DNA of 41,368 bases from an uncultured Eubacteriales bacterium (GTDB lineage: Bacteria; Bacillota; Clostridia; Peptostreptococcales; Anaerovoracaceae): assembly GCA_902796965.1 (NCBI GenBank), contig CADBRA010000019.1, forward strand, positions 1 through 41,368. Direction: 5' to 3'. Under the pieces are notes generated by a model, which was not told the DNA's origin, did not search any database, and saw only the letters and a program-made list of their open reading frames with translations. Each line of letters begins with the position of its first letter. Position 1 is the first letter of the stretch. Both the position numbers and the translations under genes were made by a program. This document shows, piece by piece, positions 24,254 through 31,900 of the stretch.

Positions 24254-25081
24254 TCAGAAGTGTAGTCCCCTGCGCCTGCTCTGCTTAAACGCATCTATGT
24301 CCTGATTCTTCTTGAGCAGCGTTCCGATGAACGGGAAATCTTTTTCTATGCGTTCCGGCTTTATACCGCCAAGGACCATAGCCTGCAGCCAGTCAAGAAG
24401 CTCCGACGTGCTCGGCTTTTTTTGGATGTCAGGGATAGATCTTATCATATAAAACGCAGCCATAGCCTGGTCAAGAAGATTCTGCTCTATGTCAGGGTAG
24501 TGTACGTGAACGATTTCATACATCTTTTCCGCGTTCGGGAATTCGATAAAGTGAAATATGCAGCGTCTCAGGAACGCGTCCGGCAGTTCTTTCTCGGCGT
24601 TAGAAGTGATGATAACGACAGGACGCTTCTCAGCCTTGACCGTCTCCCTCGTTTCAGGGATGTAAAATTCCATTTTATCGAGCTCCCACAGCAGATCGTT
24701 CGGGAATTCGAGGTCTGCCTTATCTATCTCATCAATGAGGAGTACGACCTGTTCTTTGCGCGAAAAAGCTTCGCCGAGCTTGCCGAGCTTTATGTATTTC
24801 TTGATGTCATCGACGCCTTCGCCGCCGAACTGGCTGTCATAAAGTCTCTGAACGGCATCATAGACGTAAAGACCGTCCTGCGCCTTAGTTGTTGACTTTA
24901 TGTTCCAGATTATGAGCTCCATGTTCATCGATTCGGCGATAGCCTCAGCGAGCATGGTTTTTCCAGTGCCAGGCTCTCCCTTGATCAGAAGAGGCTTCTG
25001 CAGAGCCATTGCTATGTTCACAGAATTCATCAGTTCAGGTGAAGCTACATATTTTGTGCTTTCCTTGATATTTTCAAGCAT
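24254..25081 (-). CDS. MoxR family AAA+ ATPase (CoxD-like)
   Basis: 275 residues. Walker A KGEPGTGKTMLAEAIAESM near residue 37, Walker B QVVLLIDEIDKADLEFPNDLLWELD, sensor-1 region PVVIITSNAEKELPDAFLRRCIFH with the arginine finger, as in MoxR-type helix-2-insert AAA+ proteins. Together with the VWA protein it likely remodels or activates a partner complex in an ATP-driven way, in the cytoplasm. A strong AAGGAG lies upstream of the ATG at 25081 on the minus strand. It is the promoter-proximal gene of the pair; the 900-base gap upstream (on the + strand side) must hold the promoter, but I could not point to one with confidence. Confidence 0.92.
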   Translation of the reverse strand: MLENIKESTKYVASPELMNSVNIAMALQKPLLIKGEPGTGKTMLAEAIAESMNMELIIWNIKSTTKAQDGLYVYDAVQRLYDSQFGGEGVDDIKKYIKLGKLGEAFSRKEQVVLLIDEIDKADLEFPNDLLWELDKMEFYIPETRETVKAEKRPVVIITSNAEKELPDAFLRRCIFHFIEFPNAEKMYEIVHVHYPDIEQNLLDQAMAAFYMIRSIPDIQKKPSTSELLDWLQAMVLGGIKPERIEKDFPFIGTLLKKNQDIDAFKQSRRRGLHF

Positions 25082-25806
25082 TTCGTAATCTCCTTAGAAT
25101 TTATGGTAAATATGTGCGGCAAAATGTATATGGCATACATACCGCAGATGAATGCCCGGCGGCGCGTGCTGCGTGTCTGACGCCGGCCGCGGCATCAGCA
25201 GCGCAAAATCACCGTGCCATGGCAGATTGAGCTATGCCCGATTTATAGTATCATCATACTATTATAAAGCTAACAGCATGTTATTTCCACAGATTAATTG
25301 TTCTGCTTACTAAGCACGTAAGCACGCGGATTCAGCCTGCCTAAGCGATAGCTCAGGTATCAGAGTGCCGGCCGGCGGCCCGGCAGATCAGATGAACATA
25401 CTGTGCTTGAAGTATCCGTATTGACAAAGCTTTATTGATGAGCATGATGTTGCCCTGGTTCCAGTTCAGGAAACGTCTGGCCGTACACCGCAGATGAATT
25501 TGTCCGCGGAGCGGACGCAATTATTTTGTAATATATATTATTCGGAGCAAGTATATATTCAGAAAAATACCCGGCTGTACGGCTGAATACGTATTCTGAT
25601 GCTGAAGCGCTTAATCAGGAATTCTCGGCACATTATATGTGATTGATAAATATATGTAATGGATAGATGCCGGTATGGTTCGCAGCCGCAGGAGCAAGGA
25701 ACTTTCTAAGGATTGCTGCACAGGGATATAAGGGCAGGCGAATAGGGTCAATTCGCAGTTAGAGTACGCGAGTGTAAAAAATGTGTTGAAAAAGTATAAT
25801 TTAAGG
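25082..25806. other. long intergenic region between MoxR and the tRNA operon
   Basis: No gene is supported here. It should contain the divergent moxR promoter. It holds a direct repeat of 13 bases (ACCGCAGATGAAT at 25141-25153 and 25487-25499), each copy directly followed by GC-rich hairpin sequence, a TGCCGG/CCGGCA hairpin at 25366-25385 and the GGA-triloop hairpin at 25502. Base composition is patchy: GC-rich near the hairpins, AT-rich elsewhere. Confidence 0.5.
25502..25516. repeat. compact GC hairpin, GGA triloop
   Basis: GTCCGC-GGA-GCGGAC, perfect 6-bp stem. The same 15 bases plus flanking T and GC recur at 34261-34275 in the groES-groEL gap. Confidence 0.65.
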
Positions 25807-25835
25807 TTGTGCTTTAGACTTGTTTGAGTTATACT
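25807..25835 (+). promoter_or_regulatory. upstream promoter of the tRNA operon
   Basis: TTGTGC at 25807-25812, 17-base spacer, TATACT at 25830-25835. It lies about 150 bases before the first tRNA and may act in tandem with the promoter at 25902. Confidence 0.5.
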
Positions 25836-25901
25836 AATTAGGCAACAGAAAAGCGGACTGCGGTCAGTGATGTCGATGATTAAAATTTTAAAAAATAATT
25901 A

Positions 25902-25930
25902 TTGACATGATCCGGGATGTGTGCTAATAT
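25902..25930 (+). promoter_or_regulatory. main promoter of the tRNA operon
   Basis: Consensus TTGACA at 25902-25907, 17-base spacer, TAATAT at 25925-25930; an overlapping TATAAT lies three bases on. Predicted start is about 48 bases before the first tRNA. Confidence 0.8.
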
Positions 25931-25984
25931 AATATCCGGTCTTGCTTAACGAAACGTTTGCATGACACGATAACGATTGTGCGT

Positions 25985-26061
25985 GGCGGGATAGCTCAGA
26001 TGGCTAGAGCGCCCGGTTCATACCCGGAAGGTCGTAGGTTCGATTCCTATTCCCGCTACCA
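25985..26061 (+). tRNA. tRNA-Met (CAT), elongator type
   Basis: 77 bases with encoded CCA. Acceptor GGCGGGA pairs with TCCCGCT (G1-U72 wobble), D-arm GCTC/GAGC, anticodon loop TTCATAC, T-arm TAGG/CCTA with GGTTCGATTCC. The anticodon stem lacks the three G-C pairs of initiator tRNA and its first pair is C27-A43, a mismatch. Confidence 0.93.
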
Positions 26062-26077
26062 TTTTTGTTGTTAATAT

Positions 26078-26153
26078 GGGCGCTTAGCTCAGCTGGGAGA
26101 GCATCTGCCTTACAAGCAGGAGGCCATAGGTTCGAGCCCTATAGCGCCCACCA
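26078..26153 (+). tRNA. tRNA-Val (TAC)
   Basis: 76 bases with encoded CCA. Acceptor GGGCGCT/AGCGCCC, D-arm GCTC/GAGC, anticodon loop CTTACAA, T-arm ATAGG/CCTAT. Lies 16 bases after tRNA-Met. Confidence 0.95.
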
Positions 26154-26186
26154 TTTTATCAGGTTCGCCTGATGTTTTTTAAAAGT

Positions 26187-26264
26187 GGCCCGGTAGTTCA
26201 GTTGGTTTAGAATGCCAGCCTGTCACGCTGGAGGTCGACGGTTCGAGCCCGTTCCGGGTCGCCA
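26187..26264 (+). tRNA. tRNA-Asp (GTC)
   Basis: 78 bases with encoded CCA. Acceptor GGCCCGG/CCGGGTC (one G-U), anticodon loop CTGTCAC with stem CCAGC/GCTGG, T-arm GACGG/CCCGT region. Lies 33 bases after tRNA-Val. Confidence 0.94.
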
Positions 26265-26280
26265 TTTTTTCCGGCTATAT

Positions 26281-26357
26281 GGTGGGTGTCGTCAAGTGGT
26301 TAAGACCCAGGGTTGTGGCTCCTGTATGCGTGAGTTCGAATCTCTCCACCCACCCCA
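26281..26357 (+). tRNA. tRNA-His (GTG)
   Basis: 77 bases including the extra 5' G (G-1) that pairs with C73, the hallmark recognised by histidyl-tRNA synthetase. Acceptor GTGGGTG/CACCCAC, anticodon loop TTGTGGC, encoded CCA. Confidence 0.94.
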
Positions 26358-26390
26358 GTTACATTTTAATAAGCTGGTTGTACTTTATGC

Positions 26391-26465
26391 AGGGGTATCG
26401 CCAAGTGGTAAGGCAATGGATTCTGATTCCATCATGCGCAGGTTCGAATCCTGCTACCCCCGCCA
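26391..26465 (+). tRNA. tRNA-Gln (CTG)
   Basis: 75 bases with encoded CCA. Anticodon stem ATGGA/TCCAT with loop TTCTGAT; T-arm GCAGG/CCTGC. The acceptor is AGGGGTA against TACCCCC, leaving A1-C72 unpaired where most bacterial tRNA-Gln have a weak U1-A72 pair. Confidence 0.9.
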
Positions 26466-26517
26466 GTATTGATCTGGTCAGTGTACGGTTAATTCTGTAC
26501 CTGTTTTTTTATGATAT

Positions 26518-26592
26518 GGCGACATAGCCAAGTGGTAAGGCAAAGGTCTGCAAAACCTCTATGCCCCAGTTCGAATCTGGGTGTCGCCTCCA
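26518..26592 (+). tRNA. tRNA-Cys (GCA)
   Basis: 75 bases with encoded CCA. Acceptor GGCGACA/TGTCGCC with discriminator U, anticodon loop CTGCAAA, T-arm CCCAG/CTGGG. The first anticodon-stem pair is A27-C43, a mismatch. Last tRNA of the operon. Confidence 0.94.
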
Positions 26593-26596
26593 GTTG

Positions 26597-26635
26597 AAAA
26601 CCGCTGAGTTCCAAAGCTCAGCGGTTTTTATTTTG
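26597..26635 (+). terminator. terminator of the tRNA operon
   Basis: AAAACCGCTGAG and CTCAGCGGTTTT pair over 12 bp around an 8-base loop, followed by TATTTTG. It begins 5 bases after tRNA-Cys. Confidence 0.9.
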
Positions 26636-26644
26636 TTCTTTCAC

Positions 26645-26671
26645 GTACTGTTTTTTCATCAAAAACAGTAC
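26645..26671. repeat. AT-rich inverted repeat after the tRNA terminator
   Basis: GTACTGTTTTT and AAAAACAGTAC, perfect 11 bp with a 5-base loop. It could act as a terminator core from either side, for instance for the minus-strand thioesterase gene, but it is 200 bases from that stop. The rest of 26672-26870 shows nothing I can name. Confidence 0.4.
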
Positions 26672-26870
26672 AAGACACTGTTGAACCCTTTTGGCGCTCA
26701 GGTAAAACTGCATCTAAGAGCTTTCCGGCGGATGCAATATCGTTCTTTCAAAGATTTGTATAAATATTTGCCGACATCCGTATATTGGCATGACCCATTA
26801 GATTCTGCGCAGCACGTGCCTCTAAGCCGCATCGGCCGCTTCTGAAATATTTTTTCTGTCCGCATTAGAG

Positions 26871-27347
26871 TTAATTTCCATCTATATTGTCGATAAAAGC
26901 TGTCATGTCTATCTGCAGGTACAGACCCTCGGCTTTTGCGACAAGCTCACCCGTGTCGAGATCGTTTATTTCTCCCGAAACCCAGATCTTTTTTCTTTCT
27001 CTGTCTGTGATCCAGGCTTCAGCAGCCATTCTGTGACCGACGCGTGCCGGGCTCAGATAGTCTATGCTGAGGTTCAGTGTGACTGCCTCGAGTCCCAGCC
27101 CCATTATGACGTACATCATTACTTCGTCGAAGAGCATGCAAGTGAAACCGCCGTGCATGAGCGTGTGTTTGCTTGTCGCAAGACCAGCCATGTCTTCAGT
27201 CGGTGTGAATTCCATGTGCGACTTTCCGTCGATGAAAGTGTTCTGAAGATGCATGCCGGCCGGGTTGTCAGGTCCGCACACGAAACACTTTTTGTAATAG
27301 GGGCTGTTGAACGGTTTAACTTTTTTGGGCTTGGTGCCTGTATTCAT
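26871..27347 (-). CDS. PaaI-family hotdog-fold thioesterase
   Basis: 158 residues, a single hotdog domain. The N-terminus has the C-F-V-C-G-P-x-N-P-x-G segment (KKCFVCGPDNPAGMHLQ) seen in many small acyl-CoA thioesterases; the fold's central helix is visible as KHTLMHGGFTCMLFDEVMMYVI with the H-G-G motif and the catalytic acidic residue in FDE. The likely role is hydrolysis of an acyl-CoA or acyl-ACP thioester in the cytoplasm; substrate unknown. On the minus strand an AAGGAGC lies about 10 bases before the ATG. It is a lone gene between the tRNA operon and an intergenic stretch; no pathway partner is next to it. Confidence 0.83.
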   Translation of the reverse strand: MNTGTKPKKVKPFNSPYYKKCFVCGPDNPAGMHLQNTFIDGKSHMEFTPTEDMAGLATSKHTLMHGGFTCMLFDEVMMYVIMGLGLEAVTLNLSIDYLSPARVGHRMAAEAWITDRERKKIWVSGEINDLDTGELVAKAEGLYLQIDMTAFIDNIDGN

Positions 27348-27603
27348 ATGGTTTCTGCTCCTTCCTTCAGCAGTTCAGATACTGCTGTCATTTGTTATGC
27401 TTATTATCTTATGATCATATTAACATATACTGTTAACTAAATGCGTATAAACATGAACTGCGTATACATAAATATTACTATATGCCAGTGTGCGTTTTAG
27501 GAGAAAGTGAAGGGCAATACATAAATGCAATACCATAAATCAAAGCTTTGCTGATATAGTCCGCGGAGCGGCTGAGGAATCAGGATTTTCACCGTGTGTT
27601 TAA
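27348..27603. other. intergenic, AT-rich
   Basis: No gene is seen between the thioesterase start and the fragment at 27604. It should contain the thioesterase promoter on the minus strand; a TTAACA-type -35 near 27430 is possible but the -10 spacing is poor. A weak GGA-triloop hairpin lies at 27561-27571. Confidence 0.4.
27561..27571. repeat. short GGA-triloop hairpin
   Basis: CCGC-GGA-GCGG, 4-bp stem. The surrounding AGTCCGCGGAGCGG resembles the 25502 copy with the outer pairs lost. Confidence 0.45.
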
Positions 27604-27840
27604 TCTTGTGCAGCATATGCTGATGCTCAGAAAGATGTAGAGATCGTGTTTTTTGATGAGATTCACGGCGGCATGTCTCTTGAGCAGGATAAAACGGACT
27701 GGTGCGGCAAACTGACTGACACAGATCTGCAGCGGGCTCTTTCTGATGAAAAACAGACAGATATATTGAGCGGCTGTCAGGGATTAGCTGGATTTTTGGC
27801 AGGCTTTGCGGGCGTGCCGCTGCAGCGCTGTCACATTTGA
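27604..27840 (+). pseudogene. possible remnant of a coding sequence
   Basis: An open frame of 78 codons runs from just after an in-frame TAA at 27601 to a TGA at 27838. It reads like real protein (AYADAQKDVEIVFFDEIHGG, then LEQDKTDWCGKLTDTDLQRA and a C-terminal hydrophobic stretch), but it has no ribosome binding site and its only usable start is a GTG at 27646 in the middle of what looks like a beta-strand (VEIVFFDEI). I do not recognise the family. It may be the 3' part of a decayed gene, or chance. The next gene starts 196 bases on. Confidence 0.25.
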
Positions 27841-28036
27841 TTTTGTGCCGTATGGATTATCAGCGGCATTATGCAGGAGCGTCGGATATACCAGGAAAAC
27901 ATGCGGCAGATTGGGCAGCCTTGCGCGTCAGGCAGTTTTCGTCTAAAATAATACAAGTGTGTACATGCGTGGACAGGCACATATATTTTTGAAATCTAAG
28001 GCTCTGCGTCAGGCCGGGCCTGAAAGGAATATACAG

Positions 28037-30031
28037 ATGATAGCTTTATCAGCGACAAATCTGACAAAAGTATACGGCGGTGTGAACGAAGTGTTTTCAA
28101 ATGTTTCTTTCAGCATAAACAAGGGAGACAGAGTAGGAATCGTCGGCCCGAACGGAGCCGGAAAGTCGACGCTTCTCAATATTTTATCGGGCGAAGACCG
28201 CGGCGAGAGCGGCGAAGTCTATGTCGCAAAGGATATGATGATAGGATATTTCCACCAGAACGATCTTTTTTCCTCCGAGGGAACAGTTTACGAAGAGATG
28301 CTGTCTGTTTTCAGCGACATATTTGCTATAAGCGACAGACTGGCGGAGCTCAGCGACAGAATATCTGAGCTTGCTGAAAAGGGCGGCAGCGAGCTGGACA
28401 GTGCGCTCTCGGAATACGACAGGCTGCAGACTGAATATGACAGGCGCAACGGATACAGCGTCAGAAGCGAGATAGATGGTGTGCTTTCGAGCATGAATTT
28501 TCCGCCGGAAGTTAGAGACAAGAGGACAGCGGAGCTGTCGGGAGGGGAAAAGACGAGACTTGCGCTCGCGGTTCTGCTGCTTAAGAAGCCGGATATCCTT
28601 TTTCTCGACGAACCTACGAATCACCTCGATATCGACACGCTCGAGTGGCTGGAACAGTATGTGAGAGGATATCAGGGCACGGTCATGATCATTTCCCATG
28701 ACAGGTATTTTCTCGATCACACTGTGAACAGAATTTTCGAGCTTGACCATCATAAGCTGAGCATATATGAAGGAAATTACACGTTTTATGCGGCGGAGCA
28801 CAAGGTGAGATACGAGAGCGAGCTCAAGGCGTACGAGAATCAGCAGGCTGAGATAAAGCGTCAGGAGGAGCTCATATCACGCTATAAGCAGCGCGGTACC
28901 GAGAAGCTGGCTAAGCGTGCCAGGTCAAGAGAAAAGATGCTGGAAAAGACGGAGCGCCTCGAGCGGCCCGATCGTGACGGAGCGAGCATGAGCATTCATT
29001 TCAGCCAGGATTCGGTCAGCGGAAATGATGTGCTCCATGCCGAAAATCTTTCGTTTACAGCGGGCTTCGGTGCGGAGCAGAAGCGTGTTCTCGACGATGT
29101 GTCGTTCGACATAAAGCGCGGAGAGCGCGTCTGCATTACCGGCCCGAACGGTGCCGGCAAATCGACGCTGCTCAAGCTCATGATATCGCGTCTGTCACCT
29201 GACGAAGGCTTCGTTAAAATCGGACACAATGTCGATTTCGGCTACTACGATCAGGAGCAGTCGATGCTCGATGATTCATCGACGGTTATAGAAGAGATGA
29301 GAAATTCGTACAGCCTTTATTCAGATACAGAGCTGCGGAATATGCTCGGACGTTTTCTCTTCAGGGGCGAAGATGTTTTCAAGCAGGTCAGCATGCTGTC
29401 AGGAGGCGAGCGGGCGCGGCTCTCACTGCTTAAACTCATGATGTCCGGCTCAAATGTCCTCGTGCTCGACGAGCCGACAAACCACCTCGATATAGCATCC
29501 AAGGAAGTTTTCGAAGATGCTCTGATAGAATTCCCGGGAACATCGATCACAGTTTCTCATGACAGGTATCTGCTGAACAAAGTGCCGACTCAGATATACG
29601 AGATAAAAGACAGCCATCTCACTGTTTATAAAGGGAATTACGATTACTACCTTTCCAAGAGCGCAGAGCTGAAAAATATGGCAGACGGAGAAAATGACCG
29701 CGGGCCGGATTCATCCGTATCAAATGCCGGATCAGGAGGTGAGGAATCCGGCCATACGACCGCTCACGCGGACAGCAAGCAGCAGCGCATGGAAGCTCGG
29801 CGCCTCGCAAAGGAGCAGCAGGCGGAGCAGAGGCGCCGCGAAAGGCGCATCGCTGCTCTTGAAGAGACTATATCGCGCCTTGAAAGCGAAATAGAAGAAC
29901 TGGAACAGGATATGTGCCGCAGCGAGTACATGACAAATCACGTGAAGCTGCGTGAGATTTCAGATGCCATAAATGAAAAGAAATCGCAGCTGGACGACGC
30001 ATATGCGGAATGGACGGAAATTGAAGAGTAG
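28037..30031 (+). CDS. ABC-F family ATPase (YdiF/Uup-like translation factor)
   Basis: About 664 residues with two ABC domains and no membrane segment. Walker A GPNGAGKST occurs twice (near residues 38 and 365), signatures LSGGEKTRLAL and LSGGERARLSL, Walker B FLDEPTNHLD and VLDEPTNHLD. The linker between them (YKQRGTEKLAKRARSREKMLEKTERLERP) is the P-site tRNA interaction region typical of ABC-F proteins. A charged coiled coil (about 600-664) forms the C-terminus, as in YdiF. ABC-F proteins bind the ribosomal E site and relieve stalled translation; some give antibiotic resistance, but this form looks like a housekeeping type. Start ATG at 28037 has AAAGGA 8 bases upstream; the frame is open further upstream without support. 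Confidence 0.9.
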   Translation: MIALSATNLTKVYGGVNEVFSNVSFSINKGDRVGIVGPNGAGKSTLLNILSGEDRGESGEVYVAKDMMIGYFHQNDLFSSEGTVYEEMLSVFSDIFAISDRLAELSDRISELAEKGGSELDSALSEYDRLQTEYDRRNGYSVRSEIDGVLSSMNFPPEVRDKRTAELSGGEKTRLALAVLLLKKPDILFLDEPTNHLDIDTLEWLEQYVRGYQGTVMIISHDRYFLDHTVNRIFELDHHKLSIYEGNYTFYAAEHKVRYESELKAYENQQAEIKRQEELISRYKQRGTEKLAKRARSREKMLEKTERLERPDRDGASMSIHFSQDSVSGNDVLHAENLSFTAGFGAEQKRVLDDVSFDIKRGERVCITGPNGAGKSTLLKLMISRLSPDEGFVKIGHNVDFGYYDQEQSMLDDSSTVIEEMRNSYSLYSDTELRNMLGRFLFRGEDVFKQVSMLSGGERARLSLLKLMMSGSNVLVLDEPTNHLDIASKEVFEDALIEFPGTSITVSHDRYLLNKVPTQIYEIKDSHLTVYKGNYDYYLSKSAELKNMADGENDRGPDSSVSNAGSGGEESGHTTAHADSKQQRMEARRLAKEQQAEQRRRERRIAALEETISRLESEIEELEQDMCRSEYMTNHVKLREISDAINEKKSQLDDAYAEWTEIEE

Positions 30032-30081
30032 TGATGGTGGTTTGACTGTCAAAATAATTTTGCGCAAAATATAAAAAAATA

Positions 30082-30110
30082 TTGATTAATGGCCGATGTT
30101 CTTCTATAAT
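30082..30110 (+). promoter_or_regulatory. promoter of the acyl carrier protein gene
   Basis: TTGATT at 30082-30087, 17-base spacer, perfect TATAAT at 30105-30110. Predicted start near 30117, about 37 bases before the ATG. Confidence 0.8.
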
Positions 30111-30153
30111 GCGGTTTATGACTATCGGAATACCCACAGAAGGAGATATTTTT

Positions 30154-30399
30154 ATGGACAAAACAGAAATTTTTGAAAAGATAAGAGATATAATCGTCGA
30201 GCAGCTCGGTATAGAGGATCCTGACAGCATCCAGATGGATACCAGCATGACGAAGGACCTTGAAGCTGATTCGCTCTATGTAATCGAAGTCATCATGGCC
30301 ATCGAAGAGGAATTTGATATCGAGATTCCTGACGAAGAAGCTGAAAAATTCACAAATGTCGAAGATATCGTGAATTATGTAGCTGCTAACGCCAAATAA
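30154..30399 (+). CDS. acpP: acyl carrier protein
   Basis: 81 residues, acidic. The phosphopantetheine attachment site is Ser40 in [20 protein letters not shown], the standard D-S-L motif at the start of helix II; the C-terminal [14 protein letters not shown] is typical. It carries acyl chains as thioesters during fatty acid (or other acyl) synthesis in the cytoplasm. An AGAAGGAGAT lies just before the ATG at 30154. It has its own promoter and terminator and no fab genes beside it, so it is a monocistronic copy; whether it is the main fatty-acid ACP or a dedicated one cannot be told from this window. D-S-L-Y in place of the common D-S-L-D/T is a small departure. Confidence 0.92.
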   Translation: MDKTEIFEKIRDIIVEQLGIEDPDSIQMDTSMTKDLEADSLYVIEVIMAIEEEFDIEIPDEEAEKFTNVEDIVNYVAANAK

Positions 30400-30415
30400 T
30401 ATATAATTGCAAATT

Positions 30416-30466
30416 GCTCCGTATGCTGAAATGACAGAATGTTTCAGCGTACGGAGCATTTTTATT
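30416..30466 (+). terminator. terminator of the acyl carrier protein gene
   Basis: GCTCCGTATGCTGAAA pairs with TTTCAGCGTACGGAGC (one mismatch-type wobble) around a 10-base loop, followed by ATTTTTATT. Seventeen bases after the stop. Confidence 0.9.
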
Positions 30467-30581
30467 CTTATGATCTAATGCAGCAGACCGAGGATTGCGG
30501 CGGTGTGAAATGCCCCCGGAAAGTCATATGCTGAGTCTGAATATATGTATGTTTTCGCGGCGTGCTGCAGTTTTTTTAATA

Positions 30582-30610
30582 TTGAAATAGCAGCATCAAT
30601 TTGTTATAAT
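30582..30610 (+). promoter_or_regulatory. promoter of rex
   Basis: TTGAAA at 30582-30587, 17-base spacer, TATAAT at 30605-30610. The leader to the rex start codon is about 140 bases. I could not find a clear Rex operator (TTGTGAA or TTGTTAA inverted repeat) across it. Confidence 0.75.
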
Positions 30611-30710
30611 CAACGAATGTAAGTTAAAAATTTATTTTTTGACTAGAGGAATTCTGATTCAGTGCGTGATGGCTGCAGAGCTTTTACAAGAGCCGGTTAC
30701 GCTTCGCTGC

Positions 30711-30727
30711 ATATCTGCATCAGATAT
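30711..30727. promoter_or_regulatory. inverted repeat in the rex leader
   Basis: ATATCTG-CAT-CAGATAT, perfect 7-bp arms around a three-base centre, about 30 bases before the rex start codon. It could be an RNA hairpin near the ribosome binding site or a protein site. Confidence 0.4.
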
Positions 30728-30755
30728 GAAATTTGAAGGAAGATGAGGTAAAAAG

Positions 30756-31388
30756 ATGAAAAATAAGATTTCGGATGCAGTGGTAAACAGGCTGCCTGTT
30801 TATCGCCGGTATCTTGAGGAGCTTATAGATGAAGGTGTTGAGCACATATCTTCCAACGAGCTCAGCAGAAGAATCGGTTTTACAGCATCACAGATTCGTC
30901 AGGATCTTAACAATTTCGGAGGATTCGGACAGCAGGGATACGGCTACAATGTAGAAGACCTGTACAGGGAAATAAACAGCATCCTCGGTCTCGATCACGA
31001 ATATTCGATGGTTATCGTAGGACTGGGAAATCTCGGACAGGCGATAGCCAACCATACGAGATATTACAAGATGGGATTTCCGATTATCGGGATGTTCGAT
31101 ATTAATCCAAAGCTGATAGGGCTCAAGATAAACGACATCGAGGTCCAGGACAGCGAAAATCTTGTCGATTTCCTTAAGACTCACAAGGTTGACATAGGTA
31201 TAATAACGACGACAAAGGAAGCTGCTCAGTCAATCGCAGATAAGATGGTCGAGGGGGGAGTAAAAGGAATCTGGAATTTCGCTCCGCTTGATCTCAAGGT
31301 TCCTAAGCGCATTCCTGTCGGGAGCGTACACGTTACAGATACGCTCAATTCACTGGTTTATCATATCGTTCACCCTGATCAGGGCTGA
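30756..31388 (+). CDS. rex: redox-sensing transcriptional repressor Rex
   Basis: 210 residues, the family length. The N-terminal winged helix reads LPVYRRYLEELIDEGVEHISSNELSRRIGFTASQIRQDLNNFGGFGQQGYGY, a near-textbook Rex DNA-binding domain; the C-terminal Rossmann domain starts at MVIVGLGNLGQAIANH and binds NAD(H). Rex senses the NADH/NAD ratio and represses fermentation and electron-transfer genes when NADH is low, which fits an anaerobic fermenter. It has its own promoter and a bidirectional terminator. The ferredoxin gene converging from the other strand may be linked to redox balance, but it shares no promoter with rex. Confidence 0.96.
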   Translation: MKNKISDAVVNRLPVYRRYLEELIDEGVEHISSNELSRRIGFTASQIRQDLNNFGGFGQQGYGYNVEDLYREINSILGLDHEYSMVIVGLGNLGQAIANHTRYYKMGFPIIGMFDINPKLIGLKINDIEVQDSENLVDFLKTHKVDIGIITTTKEAAQSIADKMVEGGVKGIWNFAPLDLKVPKRIPVGSVHVTDTLNSLVYHIVHPDQG

Positions 31389-31417
31389 AAAAATCTTATA
31401 TATATTGCATATAAAAG

Positions 31418-31450
31418 AAAAAGCTGTTCCTGTTACGGGACAGCTTTTTT
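31418..31450. terminator. bidirectional terminator between rex and ferredoxin
   Basis: AAAAAGCTGTTCC pairs with GGGACAGCTTTTT (13 bp with one wobble) around TGTTAC. A-run on the left and T-run on the right let it serve rex on the + strand and the ferredoxin gene on the minus strand. Confidence 0.88.
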
Positions 31451-31483
31451 GAGGTTATATGTCGTCACACGGCAAGCATCACT

Positions 31484-31498
31484 GCCGGCGGAGCCGGC
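31484..31498. repeat. compact GC hairpin, GGA triloop
   Basis: GCCGGC-GGA-GCCGGC: the reverse complement of the copies at 6457 and 15144. It lies just beyond the ferredoxin stop, so on the ferredoxin transcript it reads with a TCC loop. Confidence 0.65.
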
Positions 31499-31521
31499 GC
31501 AATGCTCATGCTGAGTAAGAA

Positions 31522-31695
31522 TTATTCAGCCTTTGAAGGAGCGCCTACAGGACATGTGTCAGCGCAAGCACCGCACTCGATGCACTTTTCAGCGTCGATA
31601 ACGTATTTTCCGTCACCTTCGCTGATTGCTTCTACAGGACATTCTTCAGCGCAAGCGCCGCATGAGATGCAGTCGTCAGAGATTACGTAAGCCAT
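31522..31695 (-). CDS. 2[4Fe-4S] ferredoxin
   Basis: 57 residues, the classic clostridial ferredoxin size. It begins MAYVISDDCISCGACAEECP and carries a second copy of the motif (CIECGACADTCPVGAP), giving two C-x2-C-x2-C-x3-C-P sets at cysteines 9/12/15/19 and 38/41/44/48, which bind two [4Fe-4S] clusters. It shuttles low-potential electrons between pyruvate:ferredoxin oxidoreductase, hydrogenase and related enzymes in the cytoplasm. The minus-strand ribosome binding site is a perfect AGGAGGT 7 bases before the ATG. The gene converges on rex and uses the shared terminator. The opposite strand also has an open frame of 62 codons, which is a shadow of this gene. Confidence 0.95.
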   Translation of the reverse strand: MAYVISDDCISCGACAEECPVEAISEGDGKYVIDAEKCIECGACADTCPVGAPSKAE

Positions 31696-31900
31696 TTTCT
31701 ACCTCCTAATAGTATTGGAATCTTATTTATGATTTTTGGTACATAAATATGTGTAAATGATGAAGCACCGCTGCTCATCACGGTATGCAGGATGCTTAGT
31801 CCATTATAGCAAAACATGTTAATGCAAACAATATTATTTTTGCGTCCCGTGATAATATGGTTTTCAGGGCGCAGTATTCGAAAGAGCTGGTGATCATGCA

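Noticed and set aside
25667-25762. 31-codon open frame in the moxR-tRNA gap
   Set aside because: No proper ribosome binding site, no recognisable similarity and no conserved context; too short to support.
25985-26592. rRNA genes next to the tRNA cluster
   Set aside because: Sequence before and after the six tRNAs has no 5S, 16S or 23S signature; the cluster has its own promoters and terminator.
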